Below are positions 55,634-64,000 of a DNA stretch of 64,000 nt, one piece after another. Under the pieces are notes generated by a model. The model saw nothing but the letters and a program-made list of their open reading frames with translations. It had not been told where the DNA came from and did not search any database. Both the position numbers and the translations under genes were made by a program. The stretch is taken from assembly GCA_963575745.1 (NCBI GenBank), contig CAUYUJ010018316.1:693494-757493 (forward strand), written 5' to 3'. Positions within the stretch are counted from its first letter, which is position 1. Each line of letters opens with the position of its first letter. The stretch is from Prorocentrum cordatum (taxonomy: Eukaryota; Sar; Dinophyceae; Prorocentrales; Prorocentraceae).

Positions 55634-56073
55634 CTCGTTCGGGCCCCACGCGAACAGCCTGCCCTCGGCGCTGACCACGGCGGTGACGAACCTGCCGCAG
55701 GCGACGCCGTGGGGCACGAAGGCGGTCGCCTGCCGGCCCGGCTCCGTGAGGCACTGCACCTCGTCGGCGGGGCCCTCCTGCTCGGCCGCTTCGGAGCTCC
55801 CCTGGCCCGCCAGGAAGGTGCCCCACACGAACAGCTCGTCCTCCGCGGTGATGGCCGCGGAGTGAGAGCCGAGGGCGACCTCCGTCACGCGCGCGCCGCT
55901 CAGGGCCTCCACCGCGCCCGCCTCCGCGCACACGCCCCGCTGCACGGCCTGCGCGCCGCGCCCTAGGCGTCCGTCCTCCGCGAGGCCCCACGTGTGCAGC
56001 ACGCCAGCCAGGGCCCCGCCGCCGCCGCCGCCGCGGAAGAAGACCAGCGACGCGGGGCCCCACTCGCCCCAGC
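55634..56073 (-). CDS. RCC1-repeat protein, internal exon
   Basis: On the minus strand a TACTCCCTCAG acceptor (ending 56074) opens a 146-codon exon. RCC1 units are visible: GVLHTWGLAEDGRLGRG, VTEVALGSHSAAITAEDELF, VWGTFLAGQ, GRFVTAVVSAEGRLFAWGPN. That is about two and a half propeller blades with the typical W-G, H-S-A-A and G-R-L-F-x-W-G signatures. The exon probably ends at AACGAG/GCCAGAAC, a GC donor (55633), because the RCC1 pattern stops there and the frame runs into repeats. Adjoining exons were not found within the window, so the gene is partial. It is the best preserved of the RCC1 loci here. Confidence 0.75.
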
Positions 56074-56394
56074 CTGAGGGAGTAAGCGGGAAGTGCCTTT
56101 AGAACCCCCCCAACATTGGAAACTGATCATCATTTCGACGCCCTCATTGACGGACTGGAGCCCCACAAATCGCCGAAAATTCGCCGGCCCCCTTGTGGGG
56201 CCACCAGGCTGTAGGATTAGGGTTGCTGCTCCCTGCGCCAGTTGCAGTTTCAAGTCTCCGATGTTACAATCCTGCTTTCTGCTTCCTACTGCAAATTATC
56301 AAAAAAAGTCCGCGCGAGGGGCAAAGTCACCACACCCAAATCGCGTTGCCTGAATTCTCGGGGGGGGGGCGAGGGACACGTTAAAAATACAGGA

Positions 56395-56660
56395 GATTCG
56401 CTCCCCCGAAGCCATAACCCCATGCAGATTATACAATGGTTGCGTCCCCGAGGCAACAAACCTTCATATATAACGCCGTATTCGCGTTCCCGACACCATA
56501 CCCCCTTGCGAATTGCACAACTTTCGCGTCCCCGAGGCCATACACCCTGGCAAATGATACAATTCTTGCGTCCTCGAGGCAACAAACCTTCGCGAATTAC
56601 ACCAGATTCGCGTCCCCGAAGCCATACACCCTCGCGAATTACCATCTTCGCATTGCCGAG
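56395..56660 (+). repeat. 42-bp tandem repeat, about six units
   Basis: The unit landmark CGTCCCCGAGGC.A recurs at 42-bp steps (56404, 56446, 56488 and on) with GCGAATTnCACnA between. Confidence 0.85.
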
Positions 56661-56850
56661 GCCAAGAAGGCTCCAAGGTGCCCAAGGATAGTTTCAAGAC
56701 GGCCCAAAAGGACCCAACGAGGCCCCAAGAGCGCCTCCCGAGAGAGCCCCAAGAGGCCAACATCGTCGATTTTACTTAAGCTTCTCAAGGATGTTAACTT
56801 TCTCTCAGTGTCAGCTTTCCGACGATCTAAGACTTTAAACTTTGCTAGAG
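56660..56850 (+). repeat. CCAAGA-type degenerate repeat, distant copy
   Basis: Carries the same CCAAGAGGCCAACATC and TCTnAGTGTCnGCTTTCCGACG-type landmarks as 2430-2530. Confidence 0.7.
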
Positions 56851-57110
56851 TTTCACGGATTGAGGGCGGATGTTTTTCAAAATGTGGCTCTCGCCTTAGC
56901 GCCGCGCACATTCGTTTGTCAACTTTGCAAGACTTTCACGGATTGAGGGCGGATGGTTTTCAATATGTGACTCTCGCCTTAACGCCGCGCACATTCATCT
57001 TGAACATTTGCAAGAGTTTCACGGATTGAGGGCGGGTGATTTTCAACATGTGGCTCTCGCCTGAGCGCCGCGCACATTCTTGATACAACATTGCAAGGGT
57101 TTCGCGGATT
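56851..57110 (+). repeat. 83-bp tandem repeat
   Basis: TTTCACGGATTGAGGGCGG starts at 56851, 56934 and 57017 and, diverged, at 57100, exactly 83 bp apart. The unit also holds GTGGCTCTCGCCTTAGCGCC. Confidence 0.92.
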
Positions 57111-57231
57111 ATCGTGATCGACGTACCAGAAATGGTGTTTTGGACGGATTCACGATTTTGAGGGCGCAACAATTACGATGATTCGCGGAGTTGAGGTCCC
57201 AGGAATGGCATTCTGGCACGATTCAGGATCG

Positions 57232-57645
57232 TCAAGACGCACCAGTCAGGTTCATTCGTGGCGTTGGAATGCCGAGAGTAATGTTGTGGCATGCTTCAGG
57301 GTCTTCAAACGGTTCTTCCAACAAGGCAGGCCCCTCTGTGGGAGTGAACCGTTGTAGGGGCATATGAAGAGGGAACTTGGGGGAGGGTTTATTACAACAT
57401 CGTTGGTAACTCTTGGGTTTACACTGGTCCTCCTCCGCCTCCTCCTCCTCCACCTCCTCATCCGCCTCTTCCTGATCTTCCCCGCCATCCTCACCCAAGT
57501 GCTCCCCGAAGGGTTTCCACAACGGCTTGGGGAACACATGGTCCGCTAGCTTGGCAGAGCTCTTGCCACAACGCTGGGACACATGGGCGATTCTAGAAGG
57601 CAGGGGGCGGCGGTGATTCGCCGTATGCGTCTTTGAGAACGTCAA
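57232..57645 (-). CDS. Open copy of the dispersed coding fragment, hypothetical protein
   Basis: A 137-residue frame. Residues about 8-55 (RRPLPSRIAHVSQRCGKSSA, KLADHVFPKPLWKPFGEHLG) match the two broken copies at 1900-2078 and 3870-4042, but this copy has TGG instead of TAG and an intact base count. An acidic stretch (EDGGEDQEEADEEVEEEEAEE) follows in all three copies. The C-terminal 60 residues are unique to this copy. The first residue comes from an alternative start codon, so the true start or an upstream exon is unknown. I recognise no domain; it could be a live source gene or merely the least damaged relic. Confidence 0.35.
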   Translation of the reverse strand: MTFSKTHTANHRRPLPSRIAHVSQRCGKSSAKLADHVFPKPLWKPFGEHLGEDGGEDQEEADEEVEEEEAEEDQCKPKSYQRCCNKPSPKFPLHMPLQRFTPTEGPALLEEPFEDPEACHNITLGIPTPRMNLTGAS

Positions 57646-57794
57646 CGTCTCATTATGCGCTGATGATGCGCCAAAACAGCGCGGCGTCAGGGGGCAAGCG
57701 GCAGGGGGCGAAGCCCTTACGGATAATTATTTCTCCGCGGCACCCGTCGCGGCCCCACAAATAGCGGATACGAATAGCAGAGGGAGGAGGAGAA

Positions 57795-57895
57795 CGGAGG
57801 GAGCTGGAGGAGGAGGAGGAGGAGGAGGAGGAGGAGGAGGAGGAGGACGGGAGAAGGAGGAGGAGGAGAAGGCGGAGAAGGAGGAGAAGGAGTCG
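57795..57895 (+). repeat. (GGA)n tract
   Basis: GGA repeats with GAA variants. 57960-58360 shows no gene that I can support. Confidence 0.9.
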
Positions 57896-58360
57896 AGCTT
57901 GTTCCGCACCGAAAGAAAAAGGAGGGAGGATCAAAGCTAAAGAACCTTCGAGGTTAGAAAGATACCAGCGTCGCTACAACTATTGCACTCCACTGCCCTC
58001 TCCTGGGGAGCGCTCTCACGAAGCTCTCGAGGCGACTCCGACCCCAGCCACGAGGAGAGCGCCGCGACTTCGGTAAGGATACCTCTTCTCCTCCCCTGGC
58101 AGGCCCTCGCTGTTCCGCGCCCGCGCGCAGGCCCAGACCGCCCGCGGCAGCGCGCCGCCCGCTGGGCCCAGGAACGGCGGCTCCCGCAGGCAGAGCTCGC
58201 CGCCGCCGTGGGCCCCGCCCCCGGCGTCGCCGCCGGCCGCGTGCAGCTCGAGGTCCTGGCCGCCATCGGCGGCAGCGAGCCCGTCCGCGTCCTGGGGCGG
58301 CAGCGGGCCGCAGTCGGCGCCGGGGTGCCACCTCTGAACGCAGACCTGTGGGGGCGTCCA

Positions 58361-58575
58361 TACGGTAGGTTCGTGCGGCGTTGGCGCGCGCAAGGGTTTT
58401 TTACACCGCGTCGATTTATTAACCTTGAACCGATCGCGGCCCCGATCGCTCAAGGTTGAATTCCGTCGGGCCCAGTGGCGTCACCGAGTCCCTCAGTGCT
58501 TCCGCGTCGCAGAGGTCAACCTTGAACGCCTTCGCCGAGGTCGCCGGCGCGCCAACGCCGCGCGAACCTACCGTA
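58361..58575. mobile_element. Inverted-repeat element, family TACGGTAGG, copy 1
   Basis: The ends TACGGTAGGTTCGTGCGGCG and CGCCGCGCGAACCTACCGTA mirror each other over about 28 bp. Inside is a second hairpin (AACCTTGAACCGATCG with its complement). GCGTCCA lies directly left and again 12 bp right of the right tip, so the right boundary may be 58587. Confidence 0.78.
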
Positions 58576-58791
58576 GAAGGGTGGTGCGTCCAAGAGGGGG
58601 GGTTCGCAACTCGTGGCCCGCGGCGGGAGCACGGACGAGGGCGGGGACAAAAGGAGACGCGCGGAGGCAAGAGGAGGAGCCAGGATGATCTGCAGAGGCA
58701 CCACGGCCCCAGCCACGATGTCCACTCCGCCCCGGGGTCTTCGGTGCCCCCTCTTGGACGCCCACGAGGCGGGGGAAACCCAGAACACCGA

Positions 58792-58982
58792 TACGTCAGG
58801 TTCGCGCCGTGCCGACTTCGGCGTTGGTTTCTGACATCGCAGAGATCGTTCAGCCTTGAACGATCGGCCGTTTCCGACACGTACAAATCGTTCCACATCG
58901 AACGATTCTGGGTCGCCCGCGGCGTTCAAAGTAACGCCGCTGGCGGGGTCGCCACCAATCGACACGACACGAACCTACCGTA
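58792..58982. mobile_element. Inverted-repeat element, family TACGGTAGG, copy 2
   Basis: Left TACGTCAGGTTCGCGCCGTG, right CGACACGAACCTACCGTA, with GTTCAGCCTTGAACGATCGG inside. It lies only 216 bp from copy 1. Confidence 0.72.
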
Positions 58983-58984
58983 CG

Positions 58985-59115
58985 GCTACTCCCCGGACCT
59001 CTCCCGGGGCGCGCTCTGACTAGCATTTCGAGGTGAATCCAGCGAGGACCTCACAGGAGGCCAAACAAAGGGAAAAGAGGAAGGGTAGCGGTATGGGTCT
59101 GTTCTCTCCTCCGGG
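58985..59115 (+). repeat. Dispersed repeat, also at 63420-63555
   Basis: Both copies carry CTCTCCnGGGGnGCG, TTTCGAGGnGAATCCAGCG and GGTAGCGGTAT in the same order. A third, weaker copy may lie at 57995-58085. Confidence 0.65.
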
Positions 59116-59678
59116 AGACCTGGTATCCGTCGATGCGGCGCGCGTTGTCCTCCGGCCGCGGCCACCGCAGCACCACCAGGCCCGAGCCCCGCCTCCACGC
59201 GATGCTCGGGCGGGGGGGGGTGACCGGGTGTGAATGTAGAGCAGGGCCCCGAGGGTGCCCTTGACAGAACCCCTTTTGGAGCCGGCCAGTACCCCAAAAG
59301 TTCCCCTCCGGGGCCCTGTGTGGTTCACCCCCCGTGTATCGGCGGTGGGCAAACCTCCCCTAAGTAAACCACCCTCTGGTGAAAACTGCCTAGGACCGAA
59401 ACCGACGGACCTGGACCCGCAAAAATGACGGCCGCGACGCCCTCTCGCGAACCGCAAACGGCCAATTCGCTAATCGACATGTCAGGGTAGGAGGTCATTA
59501 ACCTCCGACTTGGCTTGCCGTCGCTCGGACGTCCATTCCCCGTGTTTTTTGTTCGACTTCCTGTGCTCATCTTTTTTCTTCGCCAGGTGATCCACTCTGC
59601 TCCTAGATGGCCCGCACCGACAAAAAAGGCGCACGCCCGAGCGATACCGAGATTTAGGCCACCCCCCCATTGCCACCC

Positions 59679-59838
59679 TGAAGTCGGGCCTGCCCCTCTA
59701 CAGGAAAAATATTCCAAAATAGTAAACAAATAGTCTGGGGACGATCTTTTATTATTTCTGATCATTTGGGAATATATTTTGGGCGGTTTTTTGTTTTTCG
59801 TCCAAAATCCGCCTGTAGGGGGACATGCCCGACCTGAA
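59679..59838. mobile_element. 160-bp inverted-repeat element, copy 2
   Basis: Flanked by an 11-bp direct repeat CATTGCCACCC (59668-59678 and 59839-59849). The arms are GAAGTCGGGCCTGCCCCTCT and the complement of TGTAGGGGGACATGCCCGAC. Full-length homologue of 32071-32231, which has different flanks, so both are independent insertions. Confidence 0.9.
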
Positions 59839-61265
59839 CATTGCCACCCGCCCGAGCCTCGCCCCGCCCGAGGGAGGGCAGCGCCGTCCACCACCAGAAC
59901 GGAGCACTCTCTGCCGCCCCCCAGAAGGCCCAAAGAGGCCCCCGAGAGGTCTCCAAGAGGCTCTCGAGGCTCTCAGGAGGCCCCAGGGCGACTGGATTGC
60001 ACGTGCTCGGGACGTGCTCTGGCATCGGAGCGGGGACTGGAAACGCGCTCCCCCCGCGAGCCTCGCCACGAGAGGCGCCGCCACTGGGTCCGGCACGTCG
60101 GCGACGTCGCCATCGTCGGCGCGCGCGGGGGGCGCCTGCGCTGGCCCAGGCATCGGCCGCCCGCCGCGCGCCAGGCCGGGACCGGCTGGGCCCTCGCAGG
60201 GAGGCGTCCAGAGAGGGCGGGGAGGGGGGCAGCATGGACTGTTAAGCCTCAGGAGGCAACCACTGGGAGGTCTTCGTCGGAAAGATTATAGAGAATTAGG
60301 CCCCATCGGGGGGCTGCTGCGCCGGATTAGGCCGCGGACTAGGCGGGATTCGGCTGGATTAAGCGGGATTAAGCCGGATTAAGCGGGAGTAAGCCAGAAG
60401 TCAGCGCCAGGCCCAGAGCAGATGCAGCTGGACCAGAGACAAAATGACATCATGAGACCCTCCGCCAGCCAAAACACACAGAACATCTCAAGGTGCCCTC
60501 CCCAAAGATGCACAAGAGCATCCGACAGACACGAAAAACAGTAGGGTACCCTACTCGAACCGACCTCGATCTTATACCTCGGTCCGACCGTAAGCCTGCG
60601 CCATGCCCATAACAGAGATATTGAAATGGGCAACTAGGGCAACGCGCTTCGCGTTCCGCGAAGCGCGATTATCGTCGCGCTTTCGCGCCGCCCACCCCCA
60701 CCAGAACAGCATGAGGGACTCGCGCCTCGTTCCAAGAAGCAGGGGGGCCTCTGACAAGAAGCAGGGGGGGGGGCTGGTAGGCCCTGCGACCTGGCGTCAT
60801 GGAACCAGAGCGCAGCGCCGTGAACGAGAGACGCGACCAGAACTCCCGACGCATCCTTTGCGCGGGGATCTCCTGGGGTAGGTGGGGGCGCCCTGGGGGC
60901 CCGGAGTAGCGCAAAGACGCCCGCTCTGATCTTACTCATAGCGCCCGTGGATCCAGTGGGGAGGTGGAACTACGGGCCGTGGCGCCGTAAGGAACACAAC
61001 CTCGCGAACGAGAAACCCCGAGGATCTCCCCTGAGATCCCGCTTCAAGAACGGATCGCCGCATCGTGAACCATCACGACCCAAATCCCAACGCAAGTGGA
61101 CAATTTGGCCCCGAAATCGGCACGGAGGAGCCCCGCGACGGCGGCGGCGGGCCCCGACCCAGGGCCTGCCGAGGGCGCGTAGCCCGCCATGGCCAGCTGC
61201 ACCCTCTCCAGGGGCCCCTCCTTCGGATGGGGGGCGACGAGGGCAGGTGGAGGCAGGGGTGGTGG

Positions 61266-61493
61266 AGGCCTCCCAGATGGGGTCCGAGTGGATAGGGTCG
61301 GAGAATCCCACCGCATCGCCGATACATCGGCGATGCATCGCCGATGCATTGGCGATGCACCATCGACGCTGGTCATACATCGACGACGTTGGCGTGGAGA
61401 AAATCAGGCCCTACATCGAGCCGCATCGTCGATGCATCGGCGATGCGGCGCGATCCTCCGACCCTATCTACTCCGACCCCATCTGGGAGGCCT
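61266..61493. mobile_element. Inverted-repeat element, family ATGCATCGGCGATGC, complete copy
   Basis: The 228-bp element begins AGGCCTCCCAGATGGGGTCC and ends with the mirror, CCCCATCTGGGAGGCCT. The arms stay complementary for about 60 bp, including GGGTCGGAGnATC. The middle repeats GATGCATCGGCGATGC. 59850-61265 shows no gene I can support, though it holds GC-rich frames on both strands. Confidence 0.85.
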
Positions 61494-61649
61494 AGACGTT
61501 GGATGGGGGGGCCTCGAGCTAATTAGTTCCCAACCGTCCTGTGGTGTGGGGTCCTCGTTTTCAAGAGACAGCGCCCCGCGTTCCAACTCCTCCTCTTTTT
61601 TTCATCCCCCTCCTGCCTCCACTCATCCTTGCCTCTGCCCTCCGCATGT

Positions 61650-63065
61650 CTCTGATGCGGCACACCCCTCACACGCTTCGTGGCCCCATATGGAGCTCCA
61701 CCGATGGCCCCAGTGGGAGGGTTCGCATGGCACCACCGCGCCCACTTCGGCACACACCTCAAACGGTCGTGGCCCCATATGGAGTTCCATCGAAGGCCCC
61801 AGTGGGAGGATTCGCATGGCACCACCGCGCCCAATCCAGAACATCCCTCACACGGCTCTCGTGGCCCAATAGGGAGCTCGACCGAAGGCCCCAGTGGGAG
61901 GGTTCGCATGGCGCCACCGCACCCACTTCGGCACACCCCTTACACGGTTCGTGGCCCCATAGGGAGCTCCACCTAATGCCCCAGTGGGAGGGTTCGCATG
62001 ACACCACCGCACCCAATTCGGCGCACCCCCTCGCATGGCGAGTGGCCCCATACAGAGCTCCACCGAAGGCCCCAGTGGGATGGTTCGCATGGCACCACCG
62101 CGCCCAATTCGGCCCACCTCTCACACGTTTCGTGGCCCCATAGGGAGCTCCACCGAAGGCTCCAGTGGAAGGGTTCGCATGGCACCACCGCGCCCACTTC
62201 GGCACACACCTCAAACGGTTCGTGGCCCCATAGGGAGCTCCACCGAAGGCTCCAGTGGGAGGGTTCGCATGGCACCATCGCACCCAATCCGGAACACCCC
62301 TCACACGGTTCGTGGCCCCATTGGACGCTCCACCGAAAGCTCCAGTGGGAGGGTTCGCATAGCACCACCGCGCCCTATTCGGCACACACCTCACACGTTT
62401 CGTGGCCCCATAGGAAGCTCCACCGAAGGCTCCAGTGGGAGCGTTCGCATGGCACCATCGCACCCAATCCGGAACATCCCTCACACGGTTCGTGGCCCCA
62501 TAGGGAGCTCCACGTATTGCCCCGATGGGAGGGTTCGCATGGCACCACAGCACCCAATCCAGAACATCCCTCACACGGTTCGTGGCCCCAAAGGAAGCTC
62601 CAACGAAGGCTCCAATGGCAGGGTTCCCATGGCACCACCGCACCCAATTCGGCACACCTCAAACGGCTCGTGACCCCGTAGGGAGCTCGCCCGACGGCTC
62701 CAGTGGGAGGGTTCGCATGACACCACCGCACTCAACTCTGCACACCCCTTACACGGTTCGTGGCCCAATAGGGCGCTCCGCCGAAGGCTCCAGTGGGATG
62801 GTTCGCATGGCACCACCGCACCCAAATCGAAACATCCCCTCACACGGCTCGTGGCCCCATAAGAAGCTCCACCGAAGGCTCCAGTGGGAGGGTTCGCATG
62901 GCACCACCGCGCCCAATTCGGAACACCCCTCACACGGTTCGCGACCCCATAGGAAGCTCCACCGCCGGTTCCAGTGGCAGGGTTCGCATGGCACCACCGC
63001 GCCCAATTCGGCACACCCCACACACGGTTCGTGGCCCCATAGGGAGCTCCACCGAAACTGGTACC
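61650..63065 (+). repeat. 90-bp satellite, main array (about sixteen units)
   Basis: The landmark GAGCTCCACC lies at 61693, 61782, 61874, 61964, 62055, 62145, 62235, 62325 and onward, 89-92 bp apart. Units share GTGGCCCCATAGGGAGCTCC and AGTGGGAGGGTTCGCATGGC. Open frames of 180-300 residues on both strands come from the near-30-codon period. Confidence 0.93.
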
Positions 63066-63109
63066 CACAATGAGGTACTCGCAGCTGCATATGATTGGGT
63101 CCCTCGTCA

Positions 63110-63225
63110 AGCTAATGTTCGTTGTCCTTCCGTTCTGTCTTCGTGCTGCCTCTGCGGCGAAACGAGATCAGAACAAGAACGGCCCACGAGATCGCCAGAA
63201 CACCGTTTGGCTCGAGCCCTGGGAT
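63110..63225 (+). repeat. Repeat ending at GGCTCGAGCC, related to the 723-bp insertion
   Basis: CGAAACGAGATCAGAACAAG and GAACGGCCCACGAGATCGCC resemble 31560-31620. The block ends at the same palindrome GGCTCGAGCC that flanks the RCC1 insertion. Confidence 0.55.
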
Positions 63226-63419
63226 GGGGGGAAGGTGGCAGGAGCAGAGGTAAAGCATGGTGCACGCAGGGGCAGAGGCATAGTAGGAGGTAGGGGCAGA
63301 AGTAGGGCAGGGGCACAGGTGGGGTAGGGGGGGCAGACATGCTGTCACAAGAACGTCGTTCGAACCGGCCCTTGAAGGAGGGAGCTGGGGAAAACCAAAA
63401 AGTACTGATACTGCTACTC

Positions 63420-63555
63420 CCTGCACCTCTCCTGGGGTGCGTTCTGACCAGAATTTCGAGGCGAATCCAGCGGTGGCGACGAGGGCCTCCCAGGCCGAAA
63501 ACGCATAAAACGTGGAAATGGTAGCGGTATCGGTGCCGCTTCATCAGGCTGAGGA
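63420..63555 (+). repeat. Dispersed repeat, partner of 58985-59115
   Basis: See landmarks there. The rest of 63556-64000 has a short GTC run and a GA run (63903-63922) and no gene that I can support. Confidence 0.65.
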
Positions 63556-64000
63556 GCGTGATCATCCGGCTGGATTTGCTCCCTGACTCCACGTCGGGAC
63601 AGCCCCCCCTCTGCGAGCCCCCGGCTCCTGCCCCGCGCTGCGCGGTGCAAGAAACCCAGTGTCCCGAGCCTCGCGTAGATCGTGACCGTCGCCACCGCCC
63701 CTGGACTTCTCGAGGTCGTCGTCGTCGTCGTGCTCCTTCTTCTTGCTGTTTTCTCGCTTTTCCTCTCTCTACAAAAATGGAACTCCACACTGCGCAACCT
63801 CACCTGCCATACGATTGAAAACCGTCGCCAGGCAGACCGGCTGCCACCTACGAGCCGACCTCCTGCGATAGGCAAGCTCATGAGGTGAACCATGGCCTGA
63901 GAAAGAGAGAGAGAGAGAGAAGGAGCGTGTGAAAAGTCACGAATGTTCCCCCCTGCGCAGTCGTCGTCTTGCTCCTCCTCCGCTGCCTTCCGCATCCTGT

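Noticed and set aside
61759-62655. 298-residue minus-strand frame
   Set aside because: Consequence of the 90-bp satellite, which is close to 30 codons.
1-64000. tRNA, rRNA or spliced-leader genes
   Set aside because: I looked for tRNA cloverleaf landmarks, conserved rRNA words and the dinoflagellate spliced-leader core and saw none; a covariance-model search would be needed to be sure.

Overview
The window looks like nuclear DNA of a dinoflagellate. The evidence is GC-rich sequence, very sparse genes, long simple-sequence tracts, several families of short inverted-repeat elements, broken LINE retrotransposons, RCC1-repeat genes cut into small exons, and introns with GT, GC and possibly GA at the donor. 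The species cannot be read from the sequence; a Prorocentrum-like or Suessiales genome is a guess. A run of 100 N (50677-50776) marks a scaffold join.

The main content is a 14.2-kb mobile element at 14251-28426. It has matching ends: a perfect 18-bp outer inverted repeat (TTTGGTGATGGCGTTGAC) and a perfect 25-bp inner inverted repeat, separated by AT-rich subterminal DNA. It is flanked by a 4-bp direct repeat (GTGC) and sits inside a 188-bp tandem satellite that it splits in two (13795-14250 and 28427-29185). It carries five plus-strand genes, here called A to E. A is a four-exon protein with a Lys/Ala tail. B is Pro/Gln-rich and interrupted by a TGA. C is a small Cys-containing protein. D has a CxxC zinc-binding-like domain and an Arg-Ser-rich tail. 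E is a transposase-like protein whose frame is broken twice. The spaces between these genes, and at least one intron, hold about 41 copies of a 14-bp hairpin motif, GGCGG-N4-CCGCC. These are arranged in arrays with periods of about 52, exactly 70, and 73-74 bp. A 445-bp long inverted repeat lies between C and D. I saw no copy of the hairpin motif outside the element. I did not recognise the whole element as a described transposon family.

Left of the element (1-13.8 kb): diffuse CCAAGA-type repeats, low-complexity DNA and satellites, plus one RCC1-repeat gene fragment (9720-10416, minus) with a clean GT-AG intron. Right of it: 29.2-34.7 kb holds a second RCC1 locus interrupted by a 117-bp fold-back element and by a 723-bp insertion that itself contains a 161-bp element. 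34.8-39.4 kb holds a decayed LINE (minus). 39.5-48.3 kb has no gene I recognise. 48.4-50.7 kb holds inverted-repeat elements. 50.8-53.3 kb holds a second, different LINE running into the gap. 55.6-56.1 kb holds an RCC1 exon (minus). 56.4-64 kb holds tandem repeats, more inverted-repeat elements and a 90-bp satellite that is also present at 41.7-42.5 kb.

Most long open frames in the window are by-products of repeats whose unit length or composition lacks stop codons; only those with independent support are listed.
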